From Stentor roeselii (taxonomy: Eukaryota; Ciliophora; Heterotrichea; Heterotrichida; Stentoridae): a DNA stretch of 64,000 bases. Shown in pieces: positions 47,741 to 58,162 of this stretch. The stretch's first letter is position 1, and every line of letters begins with the position of its first letter. A model generated the notes under the pieces. The model made no database searches. It was not told where the DNA came from and saw only the letters and a program-made list of their open reading frames with translations. The translations under genes were made by a program, and so were the position numbers. Location: contig RSEH01000255.1 of assembly GCA_006503475.1 (NCBI GenBank), forward strand, positions 1 to 64,000, written 5' to 3'.

Positions 47741-50215
47741 ATGTCAGATGCATTGATTAAAAAAACATTGACGAACTCGAGTCTAGATTCGGATCTTGGA
47801 ACTCTTCCGAATATTTCTTCAATGCAAGCGTCACCAATTTCGACTATTGTGGTTAATGACTTTGAAGAAAACAAAGAAGTAGATTTTTTTGAAGTTCGAG
47901 CTTCAAAAGTAAGAATTTCGAAGAAGAATAGAATAATGAAGCAACAGCTGAGTATTGAGGATTTAAATGACTCTTATACAACCTGTTTCAGTCAAGAAAA
48001 CTTCGAAAGACTTGTAGAATCTCAACTAAGTCGCCCACCAGAACGCACAGGTTTAAAGCTTGAGCCAGGTTCATGCTTTCTCTGGTACATCTTGCCTGCT
48101 CCAGCCTTCAAAGACGTGATTTCAGACTATGAGATGAAAAAGTGCAAGCAGGTCTTCAAATCGATCATTAAGAAACTTCCTGATTGTCACGAAGCTCACT
48201 TTGGGATAGGCAAGTTACTGGCTCATCAAGGTCTTTTAGAACGTGCAAGAAAGCACCTGCTTAAAGCATTAACAGTGAACCCAAACGACAAACTTTACAA
48301 GATCTGGAACCTAGTAGTTCACAACAAAGAATTTAAAAACAGGGCAGAAGCCCTATCCTTCTGCAGCCTAACTCGAAACCTATTCAACGAATATCCGAAC
48401 CAACTAGAAGTTCTATGGGGAAGAATGCGTTTAGGTTTCAACAAGTTCATCGAGTGTCCAAAAGACTTGGAACTTCCCCAAGTAACAGCAGCCCGCATTC
48501 GAGAAGTTGACGACTATTACGGTTACCTTGCATGGAGTGAGGTATTTATGAACGAAAAGTCAGAAAAAAGTAAAGAAAAAGGAATTCACGTTTTACAAGA
48601 GCTGATCCGGTGCTTCTCATACCGACCTGAAGCCTACCTAAGACTATGGCAGGTCTACTCCGAGTCTTCAAAGCACTCTCAAGCACTGGAAGTCGCAACT
48701 GAATGCTTTTTAAAAGTAACTGACTACCCTGAGTACTTCTCAGTCATCACCTTGAACCTGTCGAAAAGTAACTATTTTCTTGGATTCACTGTAAAATCTT
48801 TAGAATTACTTCAACAAAAGCATCAGGAAAAGCCAACTTTCGCTGTTTATCTCTATCAATATGGAAAATTCTGCATTAAAACTGAAGAAGATACTTATCT
48901 TCATACTGGAATTGGAGCTTTGTATGAAGTTCTTAGAAATTGTGATAAGGCAAGGGTAGGAAAAATTTATTTCTGGCTTTTTCAAGCTCATAGAAAGAAT
49001 AATGACCTTGCAAGGGCTGCTGAATGTTTGGCTTCTGCCGTTTTGAAGCTTAAATCGAGCAAGAAAATAGAGAAGGTTAGAGCGGAAATGAAAAATTACT
49101 CAAAACTTGTTATTGCTTTGCAAAATGCTCAGATTTGGCTTAGTGATGAAAAAGATGAAAGGATTGAGAAGTTTGAATTGATTTGTGAGGAAATTGGGAA
49201 TTTTGATAAATATGAATCGCTTATTTTGTATGCTAAAGCACTTTGGAAGACTGGGAAAGAACTGGAGGCGATTGAGTTTCTTTTGAAGACTGTGAATCAG
49301 TTTCCTCGACCAGAAGGTTATTTCGTGCTATTAAAGTACCTATTCATCAAAGAAGACTACCGAACCGCTCACCGAGAAAGCAAGAACATGTTAAGAAAAT
49401 CAAGAAACTCACCTATTCAAATCTGGAAAACAGCTCACATTTTCTACTCTTATTCCCTAATGCACAACATGAAATCACACAAATCAATTCTTCTTCTAAA
49501 ATGTCTCGGAAAGGTATTTCCTTTCATTCCTTACACATTTATGCCATATGTCCAGCAACTAAGAAAAGCGACAAGCATAGAAGACCTTCAGGAAACAGCA
49601 GAGCGAGCATTAGACACATCAATAAATTACAACGAGTCCAGTTTCCAGCTGGACAACCTTCTGAAGTCCGGGTACGTCCTCAACCTTCAAGAGGAAAAAG
49701 CTTCGAATCAAGACCTTTGCTACAAAATGATGCAAGAAGAGTCGATCCTAACAGAAAACAGCAGCTCAGTAAGCATGAAAGAACTGAACTTATCACAAGT
49801 TTTTAACAAGTACAGAAGTTCCAAAGCTTCCAGTTCTTCTTACAACTCTTTAAACAGTGAACGACTTAAAAGTATCATGAAAACTTGTGAACAAAGTTAT
49901 TTTATTGGTTATTCTATTTGCTCTGATCCTCGGTTCTTGTATTGCATCGCGAAAATAACTGTCAGGTCTCAAGTTGATATTGAAGATGGCATGTGTGCTG
50001 TGGATGATTATTTGAGGATTGTTCAAAATGGAGAAAGTTCCTGGAAGTCGGTTTTGAAAGGGTTGGTTGTCAAGGGAAAGCTCTTGTTTTTAGCGGGGGA
50101 TACGATTTCTGCACATGAGATTTTGAATGATGTGGTTCAGGAAGCTAGAAGACTTGAACTTGGGACTATAGAAAGTTTGGCTTTGGAGAGTATTCAAAGT
50201 TTTAATTTATATTGA
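47741..50215 (+). CDS. TPR-repeat protein
   Basis: This 824-residue protein is built mostly of paired helices of the tetratricopeptide type. Clear examples are EAHFGIGKLLAHQGLLERARKHLLKALTVNP near residues 148-178 and PEAYLRLWQVYSESSKHSQALEVATECFL near 285-313, and repeats continue to about residue 600. The N-terminal 100 residues and a Ser-rich stretch near 680-710 are probably disordered. TPR solenoids scaffold complexes such as IFT, BBSome or APC/C. None of these could be assigned. Confidence 0.85.
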   Translation: MSDALIKKTLTNSSLDSDLGTLPNISSMQASPISTIVVNDFEENKEVDFFEVRASKVRISKKNRIMKQQLSIEDLNDSYTTCFSQENFERLVESQLSRPPERTGLKLEPGSCFLWYILPAPAFKDVISDYEMKKCKQVFKSIIKKLPDCHEAHFGIGKLLAHQGLLERARKHLLKALTVNPNDKLYKIWNLVVHNKEFKNRAEALSFCSLTRNLFNEYPNQLEVLWGRMRLGFNKFIECPKDLELPQVTAARIREVDDYYGYLAWSEVFMNEKSEKSKEKGIHVLQELIRCFSYRPEAYLRLWQVYSESSKHSQALEVATECFLKVTDYPEYFSVITLNLSKSNYFLGFTVKSLELLQQKHQEKPTFAVYLYQYGKFCIKTEEDTYLHTGIGALYEVLRNCDKARVGKIYFWLFQAHRKNNDLARAAECLASAVLKLKSSKKIEKVRAEMKNYSKLVIALQNAQIWLSDEKDERIEKFELICEEIGNFDKYESLILYAKALWKTGKELEAIEFLLKTVNQFPRPEGYFVLLKYLFIKEDYRTAHRESKNMLRKSRNSPIQIWKTAHIFYSYSLMHNMKSHKSILLLKCLGKVFPFIPYTFMPYVQQLRKATSIEDLQETAERALDTSINYNESSFQLDNLLKSGYVLNLQEEKASNQDLCYKMMQEESILTENSSSVSMKELNLSQVFNKYRSSKASSSSYNSLNSERLKSIMKTCEQSYFIGYSICSDPRFLYCIAKITVRSQVDIEDGMCAVDDYLRIVQNGESSWKSVLKGLVVKGKLLFLAGDTISAHEILNDVVQEARRLELGTIESLALESIQSFNLY

Positions 50216-50335
50216 ATGATTGAAGGTTAATAGGAAGTGATTTTTAGATTTAAACATTCGTAGTACTGGGAGTTATGATAAAATAATTGAAATTTTAAAG
50301 AATCTTTCAAAGGTCTTCGAAAACTCTCATATTTA

Positions 50336-51181
50336 ATGAAAGACTCCTTTCAAACCCACAAAACAACCACCGCGGGTTCATTACTGCTTCAAGAGGAGTC
50401 GAAAAAGATCTCTGACAAGATAAAAGAACTCCAAAATCACATGCAACGTGAAAAAGAAAAGCGTCTTGACTACCTAAACTCAGTGAATCCCGATTCTCAA
50501 AAGCTTTTCTCAGTCGATTCTTCCACAACTCATTCAGCAAGTCCTGAAATCGAAAATCCTCTTCTTTCTTTTCTGAAAAGCTGTGGAATGGACAAGTATT
50601 TCCAAAACTTCATCAATAATCAAGTAGACGACATCGAAAAACTTAGAAATATCAGTGAAGGTCAGATGGAGTCCTTTAAAATACCGATTGGACATCGTTT
50701 AAAGATTATCAAACAGCTCAAAATAACTCAAGACCTGGCTCAAGCTGCTTTATTTTGGAAGACCTCTTCAAAAGATCAACCTTTTATTGAAAAAAACTCA
50801 AAAAAAGAAAGTCCTTCAAGAAAAGACGCAAATTTCGAGGTTTTTGATGAACGAGAGTCAAAAAATACAAGAAATGTTTTTTTTAAAACTCAAGAAAAAC
50901 CCGGAAACAAAGAAAAAAACTTTTTTTTTGGAGAAATCGGAACAGAACTCAGTTTTTCTTTATCAGAAAAAAAACCTTGCTGGACTTGTTTAAAAGTAGT
51001 TGTTGAAGGTAAGGGCTTGAAAAGACATTCCAAGTTTTTTTGCTCTGATAACTGTTTAGATGAGTTTCAGAAGCAGGAAATGAGAAGTTGTAAGTGTGGG
51101 GCAAGGTTCTTCAGAAAAGAAGGAATTTTCTTTGAAGACGGGTGGATCTGTAACATATGTGCTGAAAAAATCGGAGAGTGA
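50336..51181 (+). CDS. SAM-domain protein with C-terminal zinc finger
   Basis: This 281-residue protein has a SAM domain at about residues 78-128 (LLSFLKSCGMDKYFQNFINNQVDD, then FKIPIGHRLKIIKQLK). The last 70 residues hold eight Cys plus His in pairs (CWTCLK, HSKFFCSDNC, CKCGARF, CNIC), likely binding two zinc ions. The middle is Lys/Glu/Asn-rich. SAM domains oligomerise or bind RNA. The terminal finger resembles treble-clef or MYND-like fingers only loosely. It is probably a cytoplasmic scaffold. Confidence 0.84.
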   Translation: MKDSFQTHKTTTAGSLLLQEESKKISDKIKELQNHMQREKEKRLDYLNSVNPDSQKLFSVDSSTTHSASPEIENPLLSFLKSCGMDKYFQNFINNQVDDIEKLRNISEGQMESFKIPIGHRLKIIKQLKITQDLAQAALFWKTSSKDQPFIEKNSKKESPSRKDANFEVFDERESKNTRNVFFKTQEKPGNKEKNFFFGEIGTELSFSLSEKKPCWTCLKVVVEGKGLKRHSKFFCSDNCLDEFQKQEMRSCKCGARFFRKEGIFFEDGWICNICAEKIGE

Positions 51182-51277
51182 TTTTCGGTGTTTAGACTAG
51201 AATAATTTAAACAATCGATACTTTCAAGGGCACTTTTTGAAATCATAAAAATTAAACAACCTTATCAAAACCAAAAA

Positions 51278-51817
51278 TTAATTAGCAAGAAAATCATCAG
51301 GGTCAGGCTGAATCATAAATAAATCAATTTTCAACCTAGTCACTCTTTTTATCTTCATTATTTTCAACATCCCCTTTTCAGCGAAGCTGAAAAGTTCTTC
51401 CCATTTCTGCCTGCAAAAGTTAAAATGACTTCTGCCAGTGCAACACTGAATATTCAACAAAGCTGAAATTTCAATGAAGTCCTGACTAAACAAGATATTC
51501 AAAGCACAGAGGTAAAGCTTTCTAAAGGCTTTTTGCCTCATAAATCTTTTAAAATTCCAGCAAAGATTCAAGTTTTCAGGTATCTGCAATTTTTTCAAAG
51601 ATTTAAGCATCATGCATGTGAAAAGGTGAGTCCGAAGGCCTTTTTCATTAGAGCAGTAGTTGATTCCTTGATTTTCAATGATTCTCTGAATCACTTCCAA
51701 GATTTTTTTTCGAAAGATCTGAAAAGGCATTCCTTTGATGAAAGCATTATTGTGGTATCTGAAGAATTCATTAAGAATTCCTGCTGGTTCTTTTGAGGTG
51801 AAACTAGTTTTAATCAT
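51278..51817 (-). CDS. Hypothetical protein
   Basis: This 179-residue basic protein is rich in Phe, Leu, Lys and Cys (CMMLKSLKKLQ, NIQCCTGRSHFNFC). No domain, signal or membrane span was recognised. It begins 15 bp after the upstream helical-repeat gene on the same strand. Confidence 0.65.
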   Translation of the reverse strand: MIKTSFTSKEPAGILNEFFRYHNNAFIKGMPFQIFRKKILEVIQRIIENQGINYCSNEKGLRTHLFTCMMLKSLKKLQIPENLNLCWNFKRFMRQKAFRKLYLCALNILFSQDFIEISALLNIQCCTGRSHFNFCRQKWEELFSFAEKGMLKIMKIKRVTRLKIDLFMIQPDPDDFLAN

Positions 51818-51832
51818 TATAGGGGGACTAAT

Positions 51833-53449
51833 CTATTTAATGAATGTAGGATGCATGAAGAGGTGAATACATTGAATATAGAGAAAATGATTCCTGTGCT
51901 TGATTTTTTTTAAGATGTACTTCAGCCCGTTGAATGTGTGAGAGTTTGTATGACTGAAAAGTAAAATTTTCAAGACATTTATTTTTTCAGTCTTTCTTAT
52001 AATCGAATCCGCCTTTTTGAACCAAATCGGATGATCAGTGTATAACGCCAAGATTATCCTTATTAAAGAAAAATCGTTGTAGTGGTAGCTTAGAATATCT
52101 TCTATGTTTTCTGTTATCAGTTCATTCAATGCTTCTCTCGATGCAGCAGGCATGGGATTGCTTAGGAATGAAACAAAGCCTTTTTTTGATTCATAGGTAT
52201 TTTTAACCATCATGTTGATGATTTGTTTGTAGTTTAATTCGACCTTTGGCGCTATTTTGAAAAATTGACTTGTTTTTAAGATAATATAACTTTCTAGTAT
52301 TTTTTCAATTGTGTCTGAAGTTGAAGGGATAGGAACTTTTATATTTAAACACGTGAAATTTTGAATACAAAGTGCTAAAGAGTAACTTGATTCAAGATAA
52401 TCTAAAAAGTTGGTCTTATTCTCTATTTTTTTGTCGGAAAAAGTTGATGATAGTTCTGGTGGAAGGAGATGGGAAAGAGATTTAAGATTTTTTATCATTA
52501 AAAAATGATACTTTGAGTATTTTGGCTCATTTTTTAGGATTTGAGCGCATGAAACAACGAAATTTTTAAAGATTTCGTCTTGTTCTAGAGAATCTCTTAG
52601 ATAAATATGCAACACGCTTGAAAGTAACTGGATGTTATTACAAGTGGTTGCATAGTTTTCCATGAATTTCTTTATAGTAAAGGTGAGAATATCAGTTGTT
52701 TTTTGGTATTTTAAGTGAATTTCAATTATTTTTAACATTTCTAGTTCACTAAAGCTGTTTGAATTCAAGTATTTTATAATTTTTGTTGTAAGTTCTTTAG
52801 TGTCGTAGAAACTCAGCCTATAATCTAGTTCTAAAATCATTTCAAATATATTGAATATGACTGAGTCTAATTTAAAACAGAAATCGATTTCTAGAATTCT
52901 TTTCATGCACCAATTTAAAATCTCCTGATTGTATATCGTGATGCTATTTTGTATAACCTTTAGAAAAATCGAAAGCTGGGCCACATTTAGAGGCATATTT
53001 CTATTTCTAAGAAGTTCCAAAATACTTGCATCGATCTCCCAAATCAATAATTTTGTCCTTTTAATATCATAATATGCTGAAATAATTTCTGAGGCTTCTA
53101 AAGCTCTATTTTTTAATATCATATCTTGGATTTTCCGTATCAATTCCGGTCTGAAAGTATAAAACAAATTATAGTTTTTATTTTCTCTAATGACTCTGAA
53201 GAAATGAATGAAACTGATTAAATCCCTTACTCCAAATAAATGACACTTATTGGATAATTCAAAGTAAAGCTTTTCTATATCATGATTCTTTTGGATATTT
53301 TGGTTATTTTTCATGATATTTGCAGCGGCTTTAAGTACTTCACAACCTATTTGAATCGAAATTGAAGGTGTAATCCATGGTTTGAGCTGATTTAGATCTG
53401 TGCATCTTAAGATCTGACCTGCCTCTTTAAAGAACCTAGTACTTTTCAT
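51833..53449 (-). CDS. Alpha-helical repeat protein, perhaps mitochondrial
   Basis: This 538-residue protein consists of many short helices rich in Ile, Leu, Lys and Asn with regular spacing (ISAYYDIKRTKLLIWEIDASILELLRN; LSIFLKVIQNSITIYNQEILNWC). The pattern resembles FASTK/heptatricopeptide-like solenoids found in alveolate organellar RNA-binding proteins. A basic N-terminus (MKSTRFFKEAGQILR) could target mitochondria. No terminal RAP domain was recognised, so the family is uncertain. Base composition is more AT-rich than that of the kinase genes. Confidence 0.7.
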   Translation of the reverse strand: MKSTRFFKEAGQILRCTDLNQLKPWITPSISIQIGCEVLKAAANIMKNNQNIQKNHDIEKLYFELSNKCHLFGVRDLISFIHFFRVIRENKNYNLFYTFRPELIRKIQDMILKNRALEASEIISAYYDIKRTKLLIWEIDASILELLRNRNMPLNVAQLSIFLKVIQNSITIYNQEILNWCMKRILEIDFCFKLDSVIFNIFEMILELDYRLSFYDTKELTTKIIKYLNSNSFSELEMLKIIEIHLKYQKTTDILTFTIKKFMENYATTCNNIQLLSSVLHIYLRDSLEQDEIFKNFVVSCAQILKNEPKYSKYHFLMIKNLKSLSHLLPPELSSTFSDKKIENKTNFLDYLESSYSLALCIQNFTCLNIKVPIPSTSDTIEKILESYIILKTSQFFKIAPKVELNYKQIINMMVKNTYESKKGFVSFLSNPMPAASREALNELITENIEDILSYHYNDFSLIRIILALYTDHPIWFKKADSIIRKTEKINVLKILLFSHTNSHTFNGLKYILKKIKHRNHFLYIQCIHLFMHPTFIK

Positions 53450-53482
53450 TATAATCTCTCACCACATATTCATAATTAGGAA

Positions 53483-54022
53483 ATGGAAGCTAATCTTGAA
53501 AGTCAGTTAAACATAAAACTCACCTGCAACAACGAGCTACGGCTAATCCTCGACGACATAAGTCCACGCTCACCAATTTCAAATACAAAACAACTAACAA
53601 TCGAGTTAAAATCGCACCTGGACTTAATCAGCGAAGACCGAGAACGACTAAAAAAGCAGCATCAAAGTCTTATCCAAGAAAGAGCAAGTTTTATCCAAGA
53701 CCTGCTAAACCGTAAAGAGCTTCACGAAGAGCTTCTATCAAAATTCACTCAAAAGTCCTTAAAACAAATCAAAGAGCTCGAAATAGAATCAAGAGTCCTA
53801 AGCGACTTATGCTCTCGTAAAAAAACTTTAATAAGCAAAATGAGAGGCCTTCTCCAAAGTTCTCCAATAAAAGAAAACACTCCAAGGCCATCAAGACCCT
53901 TCACTTACGAGGTGAACCCAATAAAGTCCATCATGCGTCGTGAAAGTTTGAGCCCATGCAAGAAAATCGATTCTGAGCGTCGAAAGAAAATAGCAGCCTT
54001 TAGACATTCAGTTTGTAATTAA
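53483..54022 (+). CDS. Short coiled-coil protein, unknown
   Basis: This 179-residue protein has a coiled coil at about residues 35-130 (LDLISEDRERLKKQHQSL and following) and a basic, Ser/Pro-rich tail (SPIKENTPRPSRPF, then IKSIMRRESLSPCKK). The tail has several potential proline-directed phosphorylation sites. No family was recognised. It is divergent from the helical-repeat gene with 33 bp between starts. Confidence 0.72.
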   Translation: MEANLESQLNIKLTCNNELRLILDDISPRSPISNTKQLTIELKSHLDLISEDRERLKKQHQSLIQERASFIQDLLNRKELHEELLSKFTQKSLKQIKELEIESRVLSDLCSRKKTLISKMRGLLQSSPIKENTPRPSRPFTYEVNPIKSIMRRESLSPCKKIDSERRKKIAAFRHSVCN

Positions 54023-54081
54023 TTCAATTAAAGCCAGTTGTCATTATCTGATTTTAATGACTTGCGATTATCTTTATCAAA

Positions 54082-56739
54082 ATGGGAAGCACTTGCTCTG
54101 GGTGCATGTCTTCTGCACCCCAAACCATCCAACACCCTGAGTCCTCCACGAGTGCCGTTATAGAAGAAGAGAAGCCTGAAATAGAAAAAAATCCTGAAAG
54201 TCTCAAAAAGCGTCCTTCTCGTAAAGGCAAAATCAGAAAACAGAACACAAGAACAGTCGCTGAGGCAAGATCGGCGAAAATTCTTAACAGGGCAAAATCG
54301 AAGCAAGACGAAGAACTTATCTTGAGGGTGTTAAACACCCTCCCTATCTTAAAGCCCTTAGAAGAAACTTGCAAGTTTTCAATAATTAACTCAATGAAAT
54401 GGTACTTCATTGAAGGAAAAGAAATGGTTTATGAAGAAGGAAACCCGGCTTCAAATATGTTCATTGTTCATAGTGGAAGACTGGAAATTGTATTAAATGA
54501 GGCAAGACTGGGACTTTTAAAACAAGGAGACTATTTCGGCGAAGCTTGTTTACTTGACAATTCAAATCGTCCATCTTCAGTCAGGACCTTAGAAAAAACA
54601 ATACTTTGGGGAATAGACAGAAATACTTACAAAACTATTTTAGAAGAACATTCAGCGAAAGAGGCTAAAGAGACTTTAGAGTTTATTCAAAGTGTTCCGA
54701 TTTTCGAGTGTTTGACTGAAGAGCAGAAGTCAGCAGTTGCGTCATCAGCGAGTATTCAGAATTTTTCTCCTGATGCTGTGATTATCACTCAAGGTGAGCA
54801 AGGTGACACTTTGCATATAGTAAAGGAAGGGACTGTGAAAGTAGTGATTAACGGAAATGTTTTGAGAACGATGGCGAAAGGTTCGTTTTATGGAGAACAA
54901 GCTTTGATTCAAAGGTGTCCAAGGACTGCAAATATCATCGCAGTCACTCATGTCAAGGTACTCGTCATTGGCAGGGATTTATTTGGAGAAGTCTTCGGAA
55001 GCAGTTTTGAAGAAGTCATGAATCATAATTCAATTCGCCTTTGCCTTGATAAGACTACTTTGTTTAAGGATAAGGACTTGGTCAATCAAATCATTCCTTT
55101 GTGCAAAGTCGTCAAGTATGCACCTGGACAGGTCATTATCAAAAAAGATGTCAGAAAAAGTAAGAAACTTTTGATTGTTATTAAAGGACAGCTTAAAAGT
55201 GGAGAATTTTTTTATGGTTCTTATGATGTCATTGGAGAATTGGAAATGAATAAAGCTTTAAAAGATAAGTACTCTGAACCTCTTGTTGCGGAAGTTGAAT
55301 CTGTTGTTGCGGAAATTTCTAAGAAATGTTTGGAGAAGTTTACTGAGTCTAGACTTAGCAAGTTTTCTACTTTAAATGAACTTATGAGGCTTTTACCGAA
55401 AGTAGTACTTTTTAGGTACTTTTCGAATGAGAAGCTTAAAAGTCTTGTGAAGAATTTAGCCGAAGAGGCTTATTCTGCGGGTTCAACTATAATAACTCAA
55501 GGAGAAATCGGTGATAAGTTGTTCATTATTAAATCAGGATCAGTAAATATTATAAAAAACGGTGAAATAGTGCGAGTCCTTCCAGCAGGTTCCTTTTTTG
55601 GTGAACGCGCGATTCTGTTCAACGAGCCCCGCAGCGCAGGCGTTTTAACAAACGAATCATCCGTTCTATGGTCTCTGGACAAGTCAAACTTCTTCAAGGT
55701 AGTAGACCAGAAAATGAACGAAATCCTAATAAAACGAATAGAGCTTCAAGACGACAGCATCACCTTAAACGACCTGATCCCAATAAAAGTAATCGGGCGG
55801 GGTACTCACGGAATTGTCTACCTCTGTTCTCATTCCAGCAAGAAGTCCCTCTACGCCCTGAAAAGCGTGACTCGTCAGAAGATATCCGCCTTCGACCTTT
55901 ACGAGAACCTGGGCACAGAAAGGTCAATTCTAATGAAAATCGACCACCTGATGATAGTAAAACTGGTAAAAACCTTCAAAGACAACCTCCGCATCTACTT
56001 TCTAATGGAACACGTGAGAGGTCTGGACTTATTCGAACTGATCAGTAAAGTCACTCGAGTTTCAACCCAAGACTGCAAATTTTTCATGACTTGCCTTGTG
56101 CTGATTCTCGAGTTTCTCCATAAAAACGACATCATGTATCGCGACTTGAAGCCTGAAAATGTCATTGTCGATGAAGAAGGCTACTTGAAACTCATTGATT
56201 TCGGATCTGCCAAGGTGGTAAAAGGAAAAACTTACACAAGTCTTGGGACTCCTCATTACATGGCTCCTGAAATTATGACAGGCACTGGGTATAGTAATTC
56301 AGTCGACTGGTGGAGTCTCGGAGTCCTCGCTTTTGAGTTGTTGGAAGGCGAAGTCCCTTTCGGACCTCATGAAGAAGACCCAATGGCCATTTATGATAAA
56401 ATCGTTCAACATGATATTCAGTTCAACTTCACAACTGCTGAGGCTCGAGTCGTTATTCAACAGTTGCTGAACTTGAAACCTGCTTTGAGAAACCTGGGAA
56501 GTGTCAATAAATTGAAAAATCATCAGTTTTTTCAAGGAGTTAACTGGGAACAAGTCATTTTAAGACAGGTTAAACCGAGTTATATCCCAAAGGTTCCTGA
56601 TGTCATGAATGAAGTGATCAGGGCTTTCAAGGCTAAGAAGCAATTAAGGGACTTCATGAATAGAGAAGAGTCACAAGATGTTTTAGTGAGGCAAAACACG
56701 AAACCTTCTCAAAATATCAATTGGGATGCTGAGTTTTGA
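54082..56739 (+). CDS. cGMP-dependent protein kinase (PKG-like)
   Basis: This 885-residue protein has an N-terminus MGSTCSGC, a good N-myristoylation (Gly2) and palmitoylation (Cys5, Cys8) signal, so membrane attachment is likely. Four cyclic-nucleotide-binding domains follow. The binding cassettes read GDYFGEACLLDNSNRPSS (first), GSFYGEQALIQRCPRTA (second), a degenerate third without the Arg, and GSFFGERAILFNEPRSA (fourth). The kinase domain spans about residues 570-830: IGRGTHGIVYL, YALKSV, YRDLKPENVIV, IDFGSAKV, GTPHYMAPEIM and DWWSLGVLAFELL. Four domains with a degenerate third match apicomplexan PKG, central to Ca2+ release and secretion there. In ciliates cGMP signalling is linked to ciliary control. 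Confidence 0.96.
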   Translation: MGSTCSGCMSSAPQTIQHPESSTSAVIEEEKPEIEKNPESLKKRPSRKGKIRKQNTRTVAEARSAKILNRAKSKQDEELILRVLNTLPILKPLEETCKFSIINSMKWYFIEGKEMVYEEGNPASNMFIVHSGRLEIVLNEARLGLLKQGDYFGEACLLDNSNRPSSVRTLEKTILWGIDRNTYKTILEEHSAKEAKETLEFIQSVPIFECLTEEQKSAVASSASIQNFSPDAVIITQGEQGDTLHIVKEGTVKVVINGNVLRTMAKGSFYGEQALIQRCPRTANIIAVTHVKVLVIGRDLFGEVFGSSFEEVMNHNSIRLCLDKTTLFKDKDLVNQIIPLCKVVKYAPGQVIIKKDVRKSKKLLIVIKGQLKSGEFFYGSYDVIGELEMNKALKDKYSEPLVAEVESVVAEISKKCLEKFTESRLSKFSTLNELMRLLPKVVLFRYFSNEKLKSLVKNLAEEAYSAGSTIITQGEIGDKLFIIKSGSVNIIKNGEIVRVLPAGSFFGERAILFNEPRSAGVLTNESSVLWSLDKSNFFKVVDQKMNEILIKRIELQDDSITLNDLIPIKVIGRGTHGIVYLCSHSSKKSLYALKSVTRQKISAFDLYENLGTERSILMKIDHLMIVKLVKTFKDNLRIYFLMEHVRGLDLFELISKVTRVSTQDCKFFMTCLVLILEFLHKNDIMYRDLKPENVIVDEEGYLKLIDFGSAKVVKGKTYTSLGTPHYMAPEIMTGTGYSNSVDWWSLGVLAFELLEGEVPFGPHEEDPMAIYDKIVQHDIQFNFTTAEARVVIQQLLNLKPALRNLGSVNKLKNHQFFQGVNWEQVILRQVKPSYIPKVPDVMNEVIRAFKAKKQLRDFMNREESQDVLVRQNTKPSQNINWDAEF

Positions 56740-56773
56740 TAATTTATTTAAATTCATTAAAAAATCGATAAAA

Positions 56774-58162
56774 ATGAGCTACTGGGACCTCTGGGATTGT
56801 TTCGGGAAAGTAAAGGAAAATTGGACGGAAACTAAAGACTTGATCTACTATTTGATTGAGTTTTTTGTACATAAGTCTGAAGTCGAGGCTGACTTTGCTG
56901 CAGGTCTTTCACGACTTTCAAGAGCCGCGGTATTCAATAGAGGAAAAAACACGATAGAGCCGTCGATTCGTAGACTTCAGTCATATTGCTTGCAACAGAG
57001 AGAAAGTCTTCAAGCGTTGATTTCTCATCAAACATGTGACTTGATTCCGACTTTACGTGAAGTTCTTAATGTGCAAGATCAAGAATTGAAGAATAAACAG
57101 AAAATTTGGAATCAGTTTGAAGCAGATCTGGCAAGACATGAGTTTTATTTGAAAAAATCACGTGAAAAGTACTTCGCCATGTGTGAGTCTTCTGAAATTC
57201 CTAGTAAAAAGGAAGAGGAATTGGGAAAGGCTTATATTTTGACTGTCGAGGAAGGTAATAAGTTTCTTACGACTTATGAAGAAAGTATGAAAGGAGCGTT
57301 TTCTGTCTTTCAAAGTCATGATGAGTTGAAGTATAGAAGTATTCAAGATACGTTTAGAAAGTTTATCATTTATCAAATGAGCTTCTTACGGTCTGCACAG
57401 TATGAGATTGAGTCTATGTCTAATTCTGTTGATTCTATTAGTCCTTCTACTGAAACGAAAAAATTCATTAGTGATAACTGGACTGGAAAGAGTTTTAAGA
57501 AGTTTTCAGTCGAAGTGCACCCGAAACGATTAAATTTCGAGAACAATTTTTTGCCTAAAAACGGGACTGAATGCCTTGAAAGAATTATTGACAAGTGTTG
57601 GAAAGGAGTTCTCATCAATGATGAGGATAATAAACACTTTACCGACCTCATCGCTGCTGTTGATGGTCGCAAAGCTGTGAGCAATAAACTTAATGAAAAG
57701 AGACTAAAAGAAGAATTCGCTATTCCCAGCTGCACCTTTGGAATTGTCTGCGGATTATTCAGTTCGATTTTAGATAAAGTCCTAGAATTTCAAGACGTTT
57801 TTTGTGCAAAGCAAATTTTGCAGCTTTCTCAGTGTTTTTACGAAGAAACTCTCAATCAGAGGACTTATTTAAAACAAATTGTTTTGACGCATCCAGTTTG
57901 GGAGGATTTTAAAATTTGGAGTAAATTGATTATTACTTCAGTGGAGATTGAAATGGAATATGATGCGAAAATCTGTGCTGAAGAAAGTGATTCTCTTGGT
58001 CAAGCACTTAAGTTGAGACCTGTTCTGAGCAGCAAGGTTAATTCTTTCATGCAGCATATGAATAATTTTATGGTGGAAACTTCAGTTATAGAGAAAACTA
58101 TGAAGTTAATACAAGAGTATTATTCTTTTACGATTGATATCTCTGTAAAGTCAGTAGAATAA
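56774..58162 (+). CDS. F-BAR protein with SBF2-like C-terminal domain
   Basis: From ATG MSYWDLWDCF the product has 462 residues; an upstream ATG would overlap the PKG stop. Residues 1 to about 245 match an F-BAR domain: YWDLWDCFGKVKENW, then LIEFFVHKSEVEADFAAGLSRLSR, then long charged helices. Residues of about 275-455 contain FGIVCGLFSSILDKVLEFQD, then AKQILQLSQCFYEE and YLKQIVLTHPVWEDFKIW, a pattern like the SBF2 or KIAA0513-type domain of myotubularin-related proteins. F-BAR domains bend membranes in endocytosis. The second assignment is from memory of the pattern. The last codons are duplicated downstream (58258). Confidence 0.85.
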   Translation: MSYWDLWDCFGKVKENWTETKDLIYYLIEFFVHKSEVEADFAAGLSRLSRAAVFNRGKNTIEPSIRRLQSYCLQQRESLQALISHQTCDLIPTLREVLNVQDQELKNKQKIWNQFEADLARHEFYLKKSREKYFAMCESSEIPSKKEEELGKAYILTVEEGNKFLTTYEESMKGAFSVFQSHDELKYRSIQDTFRKFIIYQMSFLRSAQYEIESMSNSVDSISPSTETKKFISDNWTGKSFKKFSVEVHPKRLNFENNFLPKNGTECLERIIDKCWKGVLINDEDNKHFTDLIAAVDGRKAVSNKLNEKRLKEEFAIPSCTFGIVCGLFSSILDKVLEFQDVFCAKQILQLSQCFYEETLNQRTYLKQIVLTHPVWEDFKIWSKLIITSVEIEMEYDAKICAEESDSLGQALKLRPVLSSKVNSFMQHMNNFMVETSVIEKTMKLIQEYYSFTIDISVKSVE

